Shown here piece after piece: positions 9,753-21,303 of a stretch of DNA of 64,000 nucleotides (positions within the stretch are counted from its first letter, which is position 1; the number at the start of each line of letters is the position of its first letter). The stretch is taken from NCBI GenBank assembly GCA_016748015.1, contig JAAOMT010000082.1:219483-283482 (forward strand). Direction: 5' to 3'. Source of the stretch: Geosiphon pyriformis (taxonomy: Eukaryota > Glomeromycota > Glomeromycetes > Archaeosporales > Geosiphonaceae). A program made the translations under genes and the position numbers. Under the pieces are notes generated by a model. The model was not told where the DNA came from, did no database searches, and saw only the letters and a list, made by a program, of their open reading frames with translations.

Positions 9753-11749
9753 TCTCAGTCTTTGTGTTCTATTGTGTGGTAAGTTTTGGGGCAGTGTTTG
9801 AATTTGTTGGGGTTAATAGATTATTTGTGGCTGTGGTTGTTAATAAATTACTTGTGACTGCAATTAATAAATTGGAGCTTGATATATTGGAGACTGATAG
9901 ACTGATGACTGCATCACTGGTAGATAAGTGAGTTGGTTTTGATTTGGCTACTGGTTCGGAGTTTGGAACTGGCAATTAGGGTTTTGATATTGATTTCCCA
10001 ATCATTAGTTATTTAAGCATTGGCAGCAATTGACTTGTATGTATCCTTGTCTACCACAGTAGTGACAAACATGCATTTTTTGTTGACACTGTTGATTGGC
10101 CACAAATGATGAACGTGGCTGATTTTGGACACAATTGGAGTTTCCCTGATTGTTGTGTCATTGGAACAGTTGATAGATTGCTCAATTGTTAGCTAAGTAT
10201 CCCTCTAATTTTTAATTAATGGAATTACTGAATTGTTTCAATTTAGAATTCAATTCAGATGATCTGTTTATTGTTAGATTTATGGCTTGGGCATGGTTGG
10301 CTTTAAGTTCAACTGATTCGAAATCTCAGGCATGTGTAACTGCTGCTTGAAGGTTGGCTGGATGTAATGGATATATGCGTTGCAAGATGCTGCTTTGTAA
10401 GCCGCGAATAAACTGGTTCAGGATTTGTGGTGCTGTGAAGTAGTTAACATTTATGGCTTGAATTTGGCACAGATTGCGATGAAAGCGTCCCAAGTAAGTG
10501 GTAACTGCTTTTGTTTCTTCTTGTCTAATGCTGATAAAGATGTTGGTTAGGCAATTGATACTGTTATTATTATTAAAGTACTGGAGAAATTCCTGTTTGA
10601 ATACAGTAAAATCCTGAGGCTTGTTAATCAAGCTTTGGTATCATGAGTCAGCAGTATCCTGGAGAAAATATGAAATGGCCTGTAGAACATGTGCATCATT
10701 CCATCTGTTGGCTGCAATGGCTTTCTTAACATTGTTAAGCCATACTTGGGCATCGTCTTCCTCGCCAGTGAACTTCTCAATTTTGGTGATAAGTGCATAG
10801 ACCATTTGTTGAACTGGTTGAATTGGTTGCTGAGGTGATACTTGAAGTGGTTGAATTGGCTCACTGATCAGCTTAATTGGTAGTTGATTGATGACGATTA
10901 CTGGAGATAAGTTTTGCTGATTAATTAATTTGGAGTTTGGATTGTTCTGTTTTTGATGATTTGGAGTTTTGATTTCCGAATTTTTTAGGTTTAGATTTTG
11001 CTAAGTTTGAAGATTCGGGGTTTCAACTTCTGGATTTTTAGTGATTAGGTGCTGGTAAGTGAATTCTTGATCTTTTGATTCTTCTTCTTCTTTTTCTGAT
11101 TCCATTACTTCCCATGGATCAGAAATTCCGAAATTTGGTAGAGGCGGTGGTGATCAAAGTCCTAATGGGATTGATGATCGCGAATTAAATCTCTCAAAGT
11201 ATTCACTGTATGGTCCTAATAATTCTGTTTTCTTTGTCTACTTTGGAATGAAAATTGTCCAAATGCTGATGTCACAGTTGATGAGAATGCATCTGTTAAT
11301 GGTATGTTGATGGCGCTTTCAGGTATATAATAGTAGAATGGGTTGCTTGGAGATTCAATTCTGTTTTTCTTCCAACTAGGTGGTTGTATCTTTCTGGGTG
11401 TTACTGCTGGTGTTTGTAGTTTTCTTTTGTCTTTACTAGCTTATGTAATTGGATATCTTTGTTGGGTGTGATGTTTAATTTCTTTGTTGATCTCAGTGAT
11501 GATGGATGCAAAATTATGATTTGTTGGTAGGTTGGTGTTTTGAATTAATTCTCTATAGAAAGTTTCCCTTGCTGATTCAGTATTCACTGGTGTTCCTAAC
11601 AAAGAGGAAATTTTTTTATTGATATAGAAATTGAAGGCTGATTCAGTAAATATATGATTGTGGTTTAATCCCAAGTATTAACAATAGTGTTGAAATAAAG
11701 ATTTTGCAAATTCTAAATGGTTTGCTCCTATATTTTCTGATTCTGCCAC
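9753..11749 (-). pseudogene. Element B gag
   Basis: Starts at GTG 11749 (V-A-E-S-E-N-I-G), with no ATG in the leader. The N-terminal domain (11441-11749) has a TAA at a Gln codon. The capsid part is at 10326-10864 (S-W-Y-Q-S-L type core, then R-G-L-Q-S-S-I-L). The zinc knuckle at about 10030-10075 reads C-H-Y-C-x4-Y-x4-C, with the zinc-binding His changed to Tyr (CAC to TAC). A Pro/Gln-rich tail leads to the protease. Frame changes once near 10630. Gag would package the RNA and form the particle. Confidence 0.8.
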
Positions 11750-11792
11750 TTTTGGATGATGTTTGTTGGTGCTGGTTCTCTGTAGGATTATA

Positions 11793-11809
11793 TTTCACAG
11801 GAAGCACCA
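11793..11809 (-). other. Element B primer-binding site
   Basis: Two bases inside the 5' LTR the sense strand reads TGGTGCTTCCTGTGAAA; the cleaner family 2 form, in F, is TGGTGCTCTCTGTGAGG. TGG matches the CCA end of a tRNA, as in other LTR elements. I cannot name the tRNA. Confidence 0.7.
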
Positions 11810-11811
11810 AA

Positions 11812-12666
11812 TGTTACAGATGTTTATTTGGGTCTCAGGTCAAATAACAAACCTGTAACTTGGTACTCAAAAGCTATTTCTGTTGATGATGTTCTGAAAG
11901 TGTTGTATCTGAAGATTTTGATGAAGTTCTTTGTATAATGAACAGAGATTCAATAGTGATAAGTGTTTGCGTGTTCAGTTGTTTCCCAATTTTTTTCTCA
12001 GCTTGGTGGCTGAATTTATTCTGGCAGTCATGCCCTTCTGGTAAGCTAACTGATAATATATATAAGTCTACCCTTATTTCTGGGTCTTTTACCAGGCTAT
12101 CTGTAACATCAATAACTCAGTGCTTTTAATTCTCAATCAATTAGTATGCACAACAAAATCAAAGAAAGAAGGAAAATAAAATAAAAAAAATAAAATAAAG
12201 AAAATAAGCCAAGGCAATGTGGTAAGTTAGTATTCTGTTAATAGCTGTGATCAATAGCTATTGTTCTAGTGTGGTTAATTATCAATTACTATCAACATGA
12301 AGTGTTGATAGTGGAGAGTGGATTGAGATATGGAATAATTATTTATTTGATGATTGGGAACTGGAAGGTTGCTTAGATTAAATCTAAACTGAGAGGTCTG
12401 TCTTTTTAGCTTCTAATCCTACTGCTATATATACATAATTGAGATTCCTCAATTCCTTAATTCCTCAATTCTTTACAACAGGAATCCTGCAATTTTTTTA
12501 AGAAGAATCCTGGAATTCTGAAATTCTGCAATTCCTTGTGAAAATCCTGTAATTCCTGGAATCCTGCAATTCCTGAGAAGAATTCTGGAATTTCACATTT
12601 TACTACGTTTACTTCTGATTGGTTAATAACTATGCTAATATATTTCCTATATTTTTATGAGTAACA
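11812..12666 (-). repeat. Element B 5' LTR (855 bp)
   Basis: Partner of 2580-3443 with identical termini. Contains the GGAATTCC-word cluster at about 12440-12598. In sense it would supply promoter and transcript start, but I cannot place a TATA box with confidence. It is followed by the duplication TTAG and by the remainder of the 3' LTR of A. Confidence 0.9.
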
Positions 12667-12670
12667 TTAG

Positions 12671-12944
12671 CAAACTACAAGTTATTTCACTGAATTATTT
12701 GATTATTTCAGCAAATTTTCATTAATTTCGACAAATTTTGTCTATATTAAATGGTTCAGGGTATTGTGTAATTTGATCATCTCAATTTCTAGAGTACAAA
12801 TTAGGTTATTGGTTGAATTATGATAATTGCTAATTTGATTAAAATAATAAGTAATATTTGATTTGATAATAATATGCTAATTAATAATAGGAATTATGAG
12901 GGTAATTTCATGCTAATTTAATAGCTAAAATTCTACTGGTAACA
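12671..12944 (-). repeat. Element A 3' LTR, second part
   Basis: Remaining 274 bp of the 3' LTR of A, ending GGTAACA at 12944. Together with 1883-2579 it gives 971 bp, against 972 and 929 bp for the LTRs of E and 960 bp for the 5' LTR. Near its start it carries the diverged form of the tttcggcgaattt repeats that are clear in element E. Confidence 0.85.
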
Positions 12945-13632
12945 TAATCTCCTCCTCAAGACTGAGCTCTGTCAAAGTCCAAGCACTATCTGTAATATTA
13001 AGATAGTGGTCCAAAATAATTAAAGTAATTTGGTCTGAAAATTGTTGAAATTTCAGTTCTGTGAGCTTTCCAATGTATTGAATCTTCATTGGTTGGAGTA
13101 TTGGGTTTTGTAGAATGTTTTCACACATATTGAATAGATCATAGAGTCTATAAGCTGCTCTAAGTTTGTAGTAAATGTTTGTTGGTCCAGCTGCTGTCTT
13201 GAATTCATTGTGAATTTGTTTTTGTATAGCTTTAGAAATGATGTTTGTTGCTTCAAATTCTAATTTTTGTTTATTAAGTGTTTTTCCAATATAAAAGTAT
13301 CTATAAATAAGGATATGTTTATTGTTCTGTTTATTGAAAAGTAGTAATAGTTTTTGTTGAAATATGGCATTTGGTGGAATGTTAATAGGGGCAAATAAGA
13401 GGTTTTCTTTTAAAGCTTGTTTTAAAAGTTCTGGTAATTAACTTTCAGAATAACTTTTTGTTTTTCTTTTATAGGGATAATAATTCTGAGAATTATTCAC
13501 TATTAGGGCTGTGGTTTTTTTCTGAATGTAATTAATTTGACTTCCATTAATTATTATAGATAAGTCAGGAAGTGTTTTCAAAGCTAGCATTAATTTTTGG
13601 GATATTTGTTGGATATTTCGGAGAATAATCAT
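12925..13632 (-). pseudogene. Element A ORF3, one stop
   Basis: 235 codons from ATG 13632 to a stop inside the LTR (12925). A single TAA at 13438-13440 breaks it. The sequence matches ORF3 of E almost residue for residue (Y-F-Y-I-G-K-T-L, A-A-Y-R-L-Y-D-L-F, I-G-K-L-T-E-L-K-F-Q-Q-F). The last residues (L-P-V-E-F) are read from LTR sequence, and the purine tract CTTGAGGAGGAGATTA is coding at the same time. Function unknown. Confidence 0.7.
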
Positions 13633-13788
13633 GATAAAGATGACTAATTAATAAGAAAAATAAAAAAAATTATTTTTGGGTATGGGGTTTTTATTTGTTT
13701 TTGGATTTGTGTGTTTCTTGTGATTATTTACAATTTTTGCTTTCTGTTTTTGTGTGTATTATTAAAAGAATTATTATAAAATGTTAAA

Positions 13789-15173
13789 TTAAGTATTCAA
13801 GTTTGGTTGTTGTTCTATTATAATTATTGGTTCTAGATTTTAGGGAATATCTTCAGGATTAATTAAAGGAGAATGTGTACCAATTTGTGGAATTAATGGT
13901 TCAGGATTGTTTCTGGAATGATAATGTTTCAATCAATCTCCATGTGCAACTTTTGCTAGTATTTTGTCATCAAGTCTTAACTTGTATAATCTATTGCCTA
14001 GAATTTTGTGAATATAGAATGGTCCATCTCATTTGTTTTCAAATTTTCCACTCCATTGTTTTTCAGCCTTAGTTCTGTGTAAGAGAACTTTATTTCCAAT
14101 TTTAAATTCGTTGCTTATGGGTGGTAATTTGTTGTTGTATCTTTCTTTTTGTTGAGCTTGGGAATGTTTAATATGAGTTGCTACTATTCTTCTTTTTCTT
14201 TCCAGTATACTAAAAAGAGTGTAGACCCTTCTTTGGAGTGTTTCTTGAAAGTTCTCTTCATTAATTGGTTGTACAGGGTATGTTTCTACTGTGAAATTAA
14301 TTGGTAATATTGCTATCTTTTCATAAGTTAAATCAAATAGTGTGTGTTTATAGTATTTTGTTTTAGTGTTCTGTATGCTAGTAACACTGATAGAATAAAG
14401 ATATTTCATTCCTGCTCAAAGTCTGTTGAGACTTTGGCTAGAGATTCACACAATGTTCTATTGAAATATTCTACAAGTCTATTTGTTTGAGGATGATAAG
14501 ATAATGATAGAGGTCTTTTGACATTGAATTGTTCACAAATTTCTTGTATCAAATTGTTCACAAAATGTGTTCCTTAATCAGATAAAAGTTCAATTGGACA
14601 TCCATGTCTACAAATAATGGCTTTATAGATGAAATTTGCTACTGATTTTGCATCTGCTCTTTAAATAGCTCTAGCTTCAGACCATTTGGTGAGATAATCT
14701 ACTGCAACTGCAATATAACAATTTCCTTGGGTTGTAATAGGTAGTGGTCTGACTAAATTAATTTCAACTCTGTCAAAAAGTTGTTTAACTTTGATTGGAT
14801 TTAAAGATTCTGTGGGGTGAGTTCCTTCTTTTCTTTGACAACTATTACAAGATTCTACATATTGTCGAATATCTTTTTGCATGTGGGGCCAAAAGTAATG
14901 TTCAAGAGTTTTTTGAATTGTTCCATCTCTTCCCAAATGTGTTGAAGATGGGTCTGTATGCATGTTGTATAAAATTGTTTCTTTTTTATTTTCTTGTACT
15001 AGTCTAAATGGTTAATTTAGATTTTTGTGATTTTTGTAATAGATTTTGTTATAGTGGATGAAATATTGTTTTGCTTGTTGTTGTAATCGATGTTTTTCAC
15101 TTGGAGACCAATTCTCTGGCATGATAAGGATCTTCAAATAATTTTTGATGTTGTTGTAATTTTCTGGGTCTAT
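13789..15173 (-). pseudogene. Element A integrase, broken
   Basis: The start codon is ATA at 15173 where E has ATG. The zinc-binding N-terminal part is readable at 14661-14963 (H-x-G-R-D-G type segment, E-S-C-N-S-C-Q-R). The core and C-terminal part at 14029-14409 is partly readable (F-K-I-G-N-K-V-L-L-H). Several TAA, TAG and TGA codons and indels lie between. The end ...I-E-Q-Q-P-N-L-N-T then TAA (13789) agrees with E. It is non-functional. Confidence 0.75.
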
Positions 15174-15238
15174 TGTTGTTGATTTTGTTGTTTGTTTGGC
15201 TAGTAGTTGGTTGGTATTTTGTTGGTTTGGTGTTGGTA

Positions 15239-16640
15239 TTATTCTTGTCTTATTTTTGAAAAGCTATCAACATTTGTGTGTAGTTTTCCTGGCTTGTAGT
15301 GCACAATGTATTTGTAGTCTGCTAAAAAATTATTCCATTGAGACTGTTTAGCACTTTGTTCTTTTTTGTTTTTATTGAGCTATTTGAGACCAATATTGTT
15401 AGTTATTATGTTAAATTCTTTTTCATTCTTCAGATATTGTTGAAAATGTTTTAGAGCCCAGATAACTGCAGCAGTTTTTAATTCAGTTGAGCCATATTTT
15501 AGTTCTGTTGGTTTGAGTGTTCTACTAGCATAGACAATGACTTGTTCTTGCCCATTTTTATCTACTTGTAATAAGATGGCACCAAATGCTATGTGTGAAG
15601 CATCAGTGGCTAGTTGAAATTATTTGTTAAAGTTTGGGTATGCAAAAACTGGGGCTGTTGTCAGCTTTGTTTTGAGAGTTTCAAATGCTTTTTGTTGTTT
15701 TTCAGTCCATTTGTATAGTACATTTTTGTTGATGAGATAATTGAGTGGTTTGACAATTTCTGAGAATCCTTTGATGAATTTTCGATAATAGGAAGCTAAT
15801 TCTACAAATTCTTATAGCTCTGTGGTATTTCTGGGTGTTTGAAAGTTTTTAACAGCACTGATTGTTCCAGGATTTGGTTTGACTTCATCTTTGCTAACAA
15901 GTATCCAAGGAAGATTAAGCTTGTTTTTTCAAAGTGATATTTCTCAATGTTTAACTTCAATCCTGCTTTCTGTAATCATTGAAAAACTTCTCGCAGGTGG
16001 ATAAGATAAGCTTCAAAGCTTGGTAAGTATACATCAGTGTTATCAAAATAGACAACTACTGATTGCCATAAGAGTTTTTCATATACAACATCCATGAGTT
16101 GTTGGAATATTGCTGGTGCATTGCAAAGTCTAAAGGGCATAACATTGAATTCATAGTTTCCTTTTTGGGTGGTAAATGCTGTTTTGGGTCAGTCTTTTGA
16201 ATCTATTTCGACTTGCCAGTATCCACTTTCCAAGTCTAAAGTTAAGAAAAACTTGGCTTTTCCTAGAGCATCTGGCATGTTATCAATTCTTGGGAGAGGG
16301 TAAGCATCTTCAATTGTCACACTGTTGAGTTGACAATAGTCTACACAGAATCTGATTTTTTCATTTTTTTTTGACCAGAACCACTGGTAAGGCCCATAGA
16401 CTTCTTAACAGTTAAATTAATTTATTATTGAGCATTCTTTGGACTTCTTCCCTAATGAATTGGTGGCTGGCTGGTAGTACTTAATAAGCTTGTTGACGTT
16501 TTAGTGAAGCATTTTTTGTGTGGATCTAATGTTGAACAATATCAGTTTTTCCTAGATCATTGTTGTCTTTGGCAAATATATCAGCAAATTCAACTATCAA
16601 CTGTTTCAATTGTCTTTGTTGTTAGGGTTCTAAGAGACTC
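15239..16640 (-). pseudogene. Element A reverse transcriptase and RNase H, heavily decayed
   Basis: No open frame longer than about 60 codons survives in RT; fragments in all three frames still align with E. The catalytic box has become Y-F-D-N (second Asp to Asn). RNase H is recognisable as A-T-D-A-S-H-I-A-F-G-A-I-L and Y-A-S-R-T-L-K-P-T-E-L-K-Y. The domain ends ...R-I-R-Q-E then TAA (15239), the same stop position as in the other elements. This is the worst-preserved RT in the window, in line with A being the oldest insertion. Confidence 0.75.
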
Positions 16641-16648
16641 ATGTTAAT

Positions 16649-17480
16649 TCAGGTGAGTTTTTCTTTGATTAGGTGGTAGTTTTCAGTTGTTGGCAGTATA
16701 TTTGGACTTGAAAGTAAGGTGTGTTTCACAATTTCAGTGAAATTAGAAACAATTTGAGGGTTTTTATCTTGAAAAATATTACTATGTATAATTCCAATTT
16801 CTAGTTTATTTAATAAGACAATAGGGTAATTGTTGGGGTTGTAGAATGTAACTCGAAATTTTTTTATTCCTTTGGAAATATAAACATTTAGAATTGAGAT
16901 TTCATGATTTAAACAGATTTGTTCATTGGATTTAAAGATTTGTTGGGTAGTGGTGGGTTTTGAGCAAGTGTAAATTTCATGATGTTTTCCAAAAAGTGAA
17001 ATAGTAATTGGTTGGGGAAGTTGAAGAATCTGGTAAGATTCATTCTGTGTATTAAAAGCTATGTTTACTGGCACTGTAAATTGTTCAGTTAAACCAAAAC
17101 CTTGAGTTTCTTTTTAACTTTTTCCCAATTGTTTTCTGTTTTTAACTGATTGTAAACCCAAAATGTTGATTAGAGGTAGATAAATTGTTTGGGCAATCTT
17201 TTCTGTATGCTCAATTTTGAATGGTTTTTCAGTTTCATTCTGTAGCATAATGGTGATGTCTTCAGTGTATTCTGCATTTATAATTTCTCCTTTAACATTG
17301 ATTCCTTTACTAGCTAAAAATGATCAAGAGGCAATTTGGACTATTGCTCCTGATGGAATTTTAAGAGCAATTTTCAGGTTGATTTTTGTAAAAAACTTTG
17401 ATTGAAAGATTAAAGTATTTTTGCCAGAATATCATAAATCATATTCTACATCAATTTTGTGGGCTTTTTCTGATTTGATT
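16649..17480 (-). pseudogene. Element A dUTPase and linker, one stop in motif 2
   Basis: Minus-strand frame with dUTPase motifs in order: V-E-Y-D-L (motif 1, Gly lost), A-S-stop-S-F-L-A (motif 2, Arg codon now TGA at 17324-17326), I-I-N-A-E-Y-T-E-D-I (motif 3, degraded), E-K-I-A-Q-T-I-Y (motif 4) and G-F-G-L-T-E-Q (motif 5). The linker that follows (16649-17074) is open for 141 codons with I-P-N-Y-P-I-V-L type beta segments. The same motif 2 Arg codon is also TGA in D. Confidence 0.75.
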
Positions 17481-18470
17481 CTTTGGCCATGGTTGTCAAA
17501 GTATTTGAGTTGTAGGGGTGGTTGATTTTCGAGTAGATAGATAGGAGTGGTTGGTAGTTCTTCTATTAGTTCAAGTACTCCAAATTCAATTTCATTTTCA
17601 TCATTTTCATTTGGCAAAAGAATGCTAAGAGCATAGCATTCTAAACACTATTGGTCATTATAAGACATGATGCATTCTTCACACAATTGAATGTTTATTT
17701 GCTCTAATCATTAAATTTGAGCTTCTTTGGTCAGATATGTGTGGCTTGCAATTTGGTGATAGGTTTTTGTTTTATCTTCATAATCAAATCCAGCTAATTC
17801 CATGGTGTACTCAATATATTCAGCTTTTTTTATTTGGCAGACATCTTTTTGAGTGGCTCCATTAATTAAAGCTATTGCTAAGTCAAAAATCATTTCAGCA
17901 TCATGTGAGTAATAGTATAGTTTGTTGAGAGCATTATTGTATGCTGCATTAAATGGTGTTCCTCTTTTTACTTTTTCCGAGATTGATAGAGCATATTGGC
18001 AGATTTGGTCACAAACTTCTTCTCTCATTGTAACATCAATCCAGTTGTATTTTTCTGGTAGCATATCTCCACATGTAAGACAAGGGGTATTGTTCTATTT
18101 TCCACTTCTTTTTGGAGATCCAAAATGTTCTTTATGGCATACTTTGTAGAAGTAGCAGGTGCGAGTTTCATATTCCTCTTCTGGAAAAATTCATGCTCCC
18201 ATAAATAAAAGCTTCTTCTTGTAGTTTTTGCATTTTAGTGGAATATATGGTGGTTTTTTTTGTAGTTCTGGTGTAGAATATTTAACTTTCTTCCATCTCC
18301 TTGTTTCTTCAAAAATCTTTTGTTCTGTTTCTTTAGCCCAATTGGATGTTGATCTAAGAGCCATGTAGGTTTCAGTAATTGCTATTTCTTTCTTCTCTTC
18401 AAATTTAAATACTGGGGCTTTTTCTAATCACTTGTTAAAAGTTTCACAAATAGCAAGTACTATGGTGTAT
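17481..18470 (-). pseudogene. Element A Cys-rich region and ribbon
   Basis: 117 open codons at 17711-18064 cover the conserved block after the cysteine pairs (P-C-L-T-C-G-D-M-L, C-D-Q-I-C-Q-Y-A, then G-A-T-Q-K-D-V). The first CxxC has become C-x2-Y, and other cysteines have been replaced by Tyr, all G-to-A changes. The C-terminal ribbon is C-E-E-C ... C-L-E-C with a stop inside. It is comparable with E at 39171-39949. Confidence 0.6.
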
Positions 18471-18479
18471 TGTTCTTGG

Positions 18480-19018
18480 TATGAGATTTTTAATTTTTGA
18501 GTTTCCCAGTCTAAGTTTGCATTGGCCTTAAGAAGTCAATCATTTTCAACCAGAGCTTGGTATTGGGGTACATCCATAACTAAGACTTTGACTGGAATGG
18601 TAATTCTATTAATAGTGAATAAGAAATTGTCAATTTCTCCTACTGGTGTCTTTTTCATACCATCTGTTGTAACAATTACAGTTTGGGCTGGTCTGTCAAC
18701 AGTTTTTTGAAGCTGTTGTATTAGCTGGTAGGTGATAATAATTCCAGCTAATTCACTGTTTAGAATTAATCGGATGAGTTTTTCTTCTATTGTAGCTTCA
18801 GTGTACATGGCAGTAATAGCTTTTTGTTCATTAGCTGTTATATTACTAAGCAAGAATAGTAATTTATTTGCTTCAAATTCAAATGAGAATATATCTGAAA
18901 AATTGGCATTTTGGGCAATTTGGACTGATGGAATAGTGTTGTTGGAAGGGTTTAATCTTGTTGCTGCAACTTTACTTTCAGAAAGTGCAATTTGTTGAAA
19001 AGCCGATTCTTTAGTCAT
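18480..19018 (-). pseudogene. Element A retropepsin, active site lost
   Basis: 160-codon frame (18536-19018) of linker plus protease. The active site reads L-I-L-N-S-E, so both the catalytic Asp and the Gly are replaced through G-to-A changes. The flanking signature I-I-T-Y-Q-L-I-Q-Q-L, I-V-T-T-D-G and Y-Q-A-L-V-E-N-D agrees with the other copies. It is not catalytically competent as it stands. Confidence 0.8.
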
Positions 19019-19019
19019 T

Positions 19020-20856
19020 GTTAAATAACTGGGTTGAGTGTGAAAGTGATTTGGTTTTTGCTGACCAAAATTTTGGGGAACTAATTGGTTATTTGAGTTG
19101 ATTCTATTGTTATTATTCTGAAATTGATTTTGAGGTGTGAATTGGATATGTTAAACCAATTTTCTGGCTGGTACTTGATATTATTGAGTGGATTGTGTCT
19201 AATATTGCTGAATTGGTAAAGGTTGCTGATATTGTTGCTGTATTAGTTATGAAGCTAGTTGATAGTAATTGTTTTGATTTTGTGGTCTTGGTAAGTAATA
19301 AGTTGGTGGTAGAGATTGGTAATAAGATTGTTATGGTGAAGAATAACATTGATTATTTGTGTTTTGTTGGTCTCTTTGTAATTTTCTGCAATCTTGTTTC
19401 CAGTGTTCTGGAATTCCACAATAATGACAATTTTGAGATTGGTTGTTGAATAGTAATCCAGAATTGTTTTGGTTGCATTGTTGTGGGAGTTGGTATCTTT
19501 GTGGTTGTTGCTGTTGTTGTTATTGGTTTGTAAAGTAGCTTTCAACCTTTTTTGTAAGTTGGTCTATTTTCTCTTCAGCTGCTGAGCTGGTTTCTCCAAT
19601 AGCTAGATTGACAAGTTTGGTGTGATTTGCTTCTTCTATTGTCATTTTATAGTTCTTTGTATGTCTAATGGCAGTTGCTAAGTCTACTGGGGCATGTGGA
19701 CAAACTTTCTTAATTAATTTGTCTTTTAGTCTTGTTATAAACTGATCCAAAATCTGGGCATCAGAATAGTAATCATTGGTTTCCAATTGTCGAATCCATC
19801 GAAGAAGTTTGTTGAATTTTCCAAGATAGATCATGAAAGTTTTAAATGTTTCTTGTTTGATATTGTAAAAGCAATTGCAGAGAGTGATAGAAGTGTTGTT
19901 GTCAATGAATTGTTATAAGAAAGCATCTTTGAATGCTTGCCAGTTTTCAAATGGTTCTTCTAAATTTTCAAACCATTCTCCTACAGTTCCTTGAAGGAAG
20001 TATGGAATTGCTTTAAGTATTCTTGCTTCAGTTCAACCATTTGCATCTCCTGCTTTTTAAACTTTGTCAAGCCATTCTTGAGGACTGGTATTGTTATCTT
20101 CACCAGTAAATTCTGGAATCTTTGCAATATAAGCAGTTGTCATTTCTTCTTTATTTTCTGTAGTTTCTTTTTGTTCTGATTCAGTTTCTTTACTTTTCAG
20201 ACTTTCTGAATGATTACTTTCGTTTTCCTGTAAGTAATCAATAATATTGGCACTTGTTGATATTGGTTTCTGCTATTAAGTAGGATTTCTAGGTGACTGA
20301 AAATCTTCTGGTCTGAAGAAATGGTTAAGTGGTGAACTTGGTGTTTGTGATTGAGCAAATGAAATTGGAAATAGTGTAATAAAAAGTGGTAATTGACACT
20401 GGTTCTTTGTTCAGATGTTTGCAAGTATTGGGCAGTTGTCTTTTGTAGTATTGGAGTGTTTGGAGTGGTTCTTGAGTATTGCTTCAATTTTTGTTTGCCT
20501 TTGTTGCTTGTTTCTGTCTCTGATTCAAAGTCAATAGAGTATTGAGACTGTACTGGGTAATTTTCTTTACAATACTCAATAATATTAAAATTAAGTTCTT
20601 GAAAATAGGTAGCAAGTGTTTCACTGTTTAGGTCTTCTGTTCTTAATTGTGAATAGTGTACTAAATTATTGTAGAAATTGCTTCTAACTTCTGAAATGTT
20701 GTAGTTTCCAAAAAGATAATTGTTGATATGGTTTTCAATGTATTGGTATACTGATTTCTTAACAACTTCAATTCTGTCTAAGATGTTGAATTTTTGCTTG
20801 CAATGGGTGTAAATTGACTGATAATACTCTAGAGTTGTTGTGTCTGGTGTGGTCGC
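19020..20856 (-). pseudogene. Element A gag, start removed by element C
   Basis: The frame is open from GCG at 20856 for about 220 codons (A-T-T-P-D-T-T-T-L-E-Y-Y-Q-S), longer than the first ATG would suggest. The GTG that should precede it is on the far side of element C at 61231-61233. The capsid core is at 19520-20190 (W-F-E-N-L-E, L-D-Q-F-I-T-R-L-K-D). The zinc knuckle at 19388-19429 is intact as C-H-Y-C-G-I-P-E-H-W-K-Q-D-C. An Asn/Gln-rich tail follows. Internal stops and a frame change make it a pseudogene. Confidence 0.8.
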
Positions 20857-21303
20857 TGTTACAGATGATTATTTGGAGTCTCAAATCAAATAACAAATCC
20901 ATAACTTGGTGCTTTTAGTATTTTGATGATATGAGTATTATTGGTAGATTGTTGTTATCTGAAGGTTTGATTAATCTGAAGGTTTTGGGTTGAGTTTTTT
21001 GTATAATGGACAGAGATTCTTTGTCAATATTATTTACAGTTTTTTTATAAGTTGTTTCTCAATTTCTTTCTTAGCTTGGTGGCTGGATTTATTCTGGCAG
21101 TCATGCCCTTCTGGTAAGCTATCCAATAATATATATAATTCTACCCTTATTTTTGGGTCTTTTATCAGACTATCCATGATGTCAATAACTTAGTGCTTTT
21201 AATCTTTAATTAATTAGTATACAACAAAAATCAAAGAAAGAAATAAAGAAAATAAAAAAATATAAAGAAATAAGCCAAGGCAATTTGCAAGTTAGTATCC
21301 CAT
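20857..21303 (-). repeat. Element C 3' LTR, first part
   Basis: 447 bp of the 3' LTR up to the entry of element D at CCAT (21300-21303). It matches 60346-60790. The second part is 31539-31969. Confidence 0.85.

Larger units (their letters stand above)
2580..12666 (-). mobile_element. Element B: Ty3/gypsy-like retrotransposon, family 2
   Basis: Complete 10,087-bp minus-strand element inside the 3' LTR of A. Both ends are exact: TGTTAC at 2580 and GTAACA ending 12666. The duplication is TTGG (2576-2579) and TTAG (12667-12670). Removing B restores the sequence cattttggcaaactac seen uninterrupted in the other LTR of A. Sense order is gag (from 11749), PR, Cys-rich, dUTPase, RT-RH, IN, ORF3 (to 3457). 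It has the best-preserved integrase core of the window. Confidence 0.9.
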
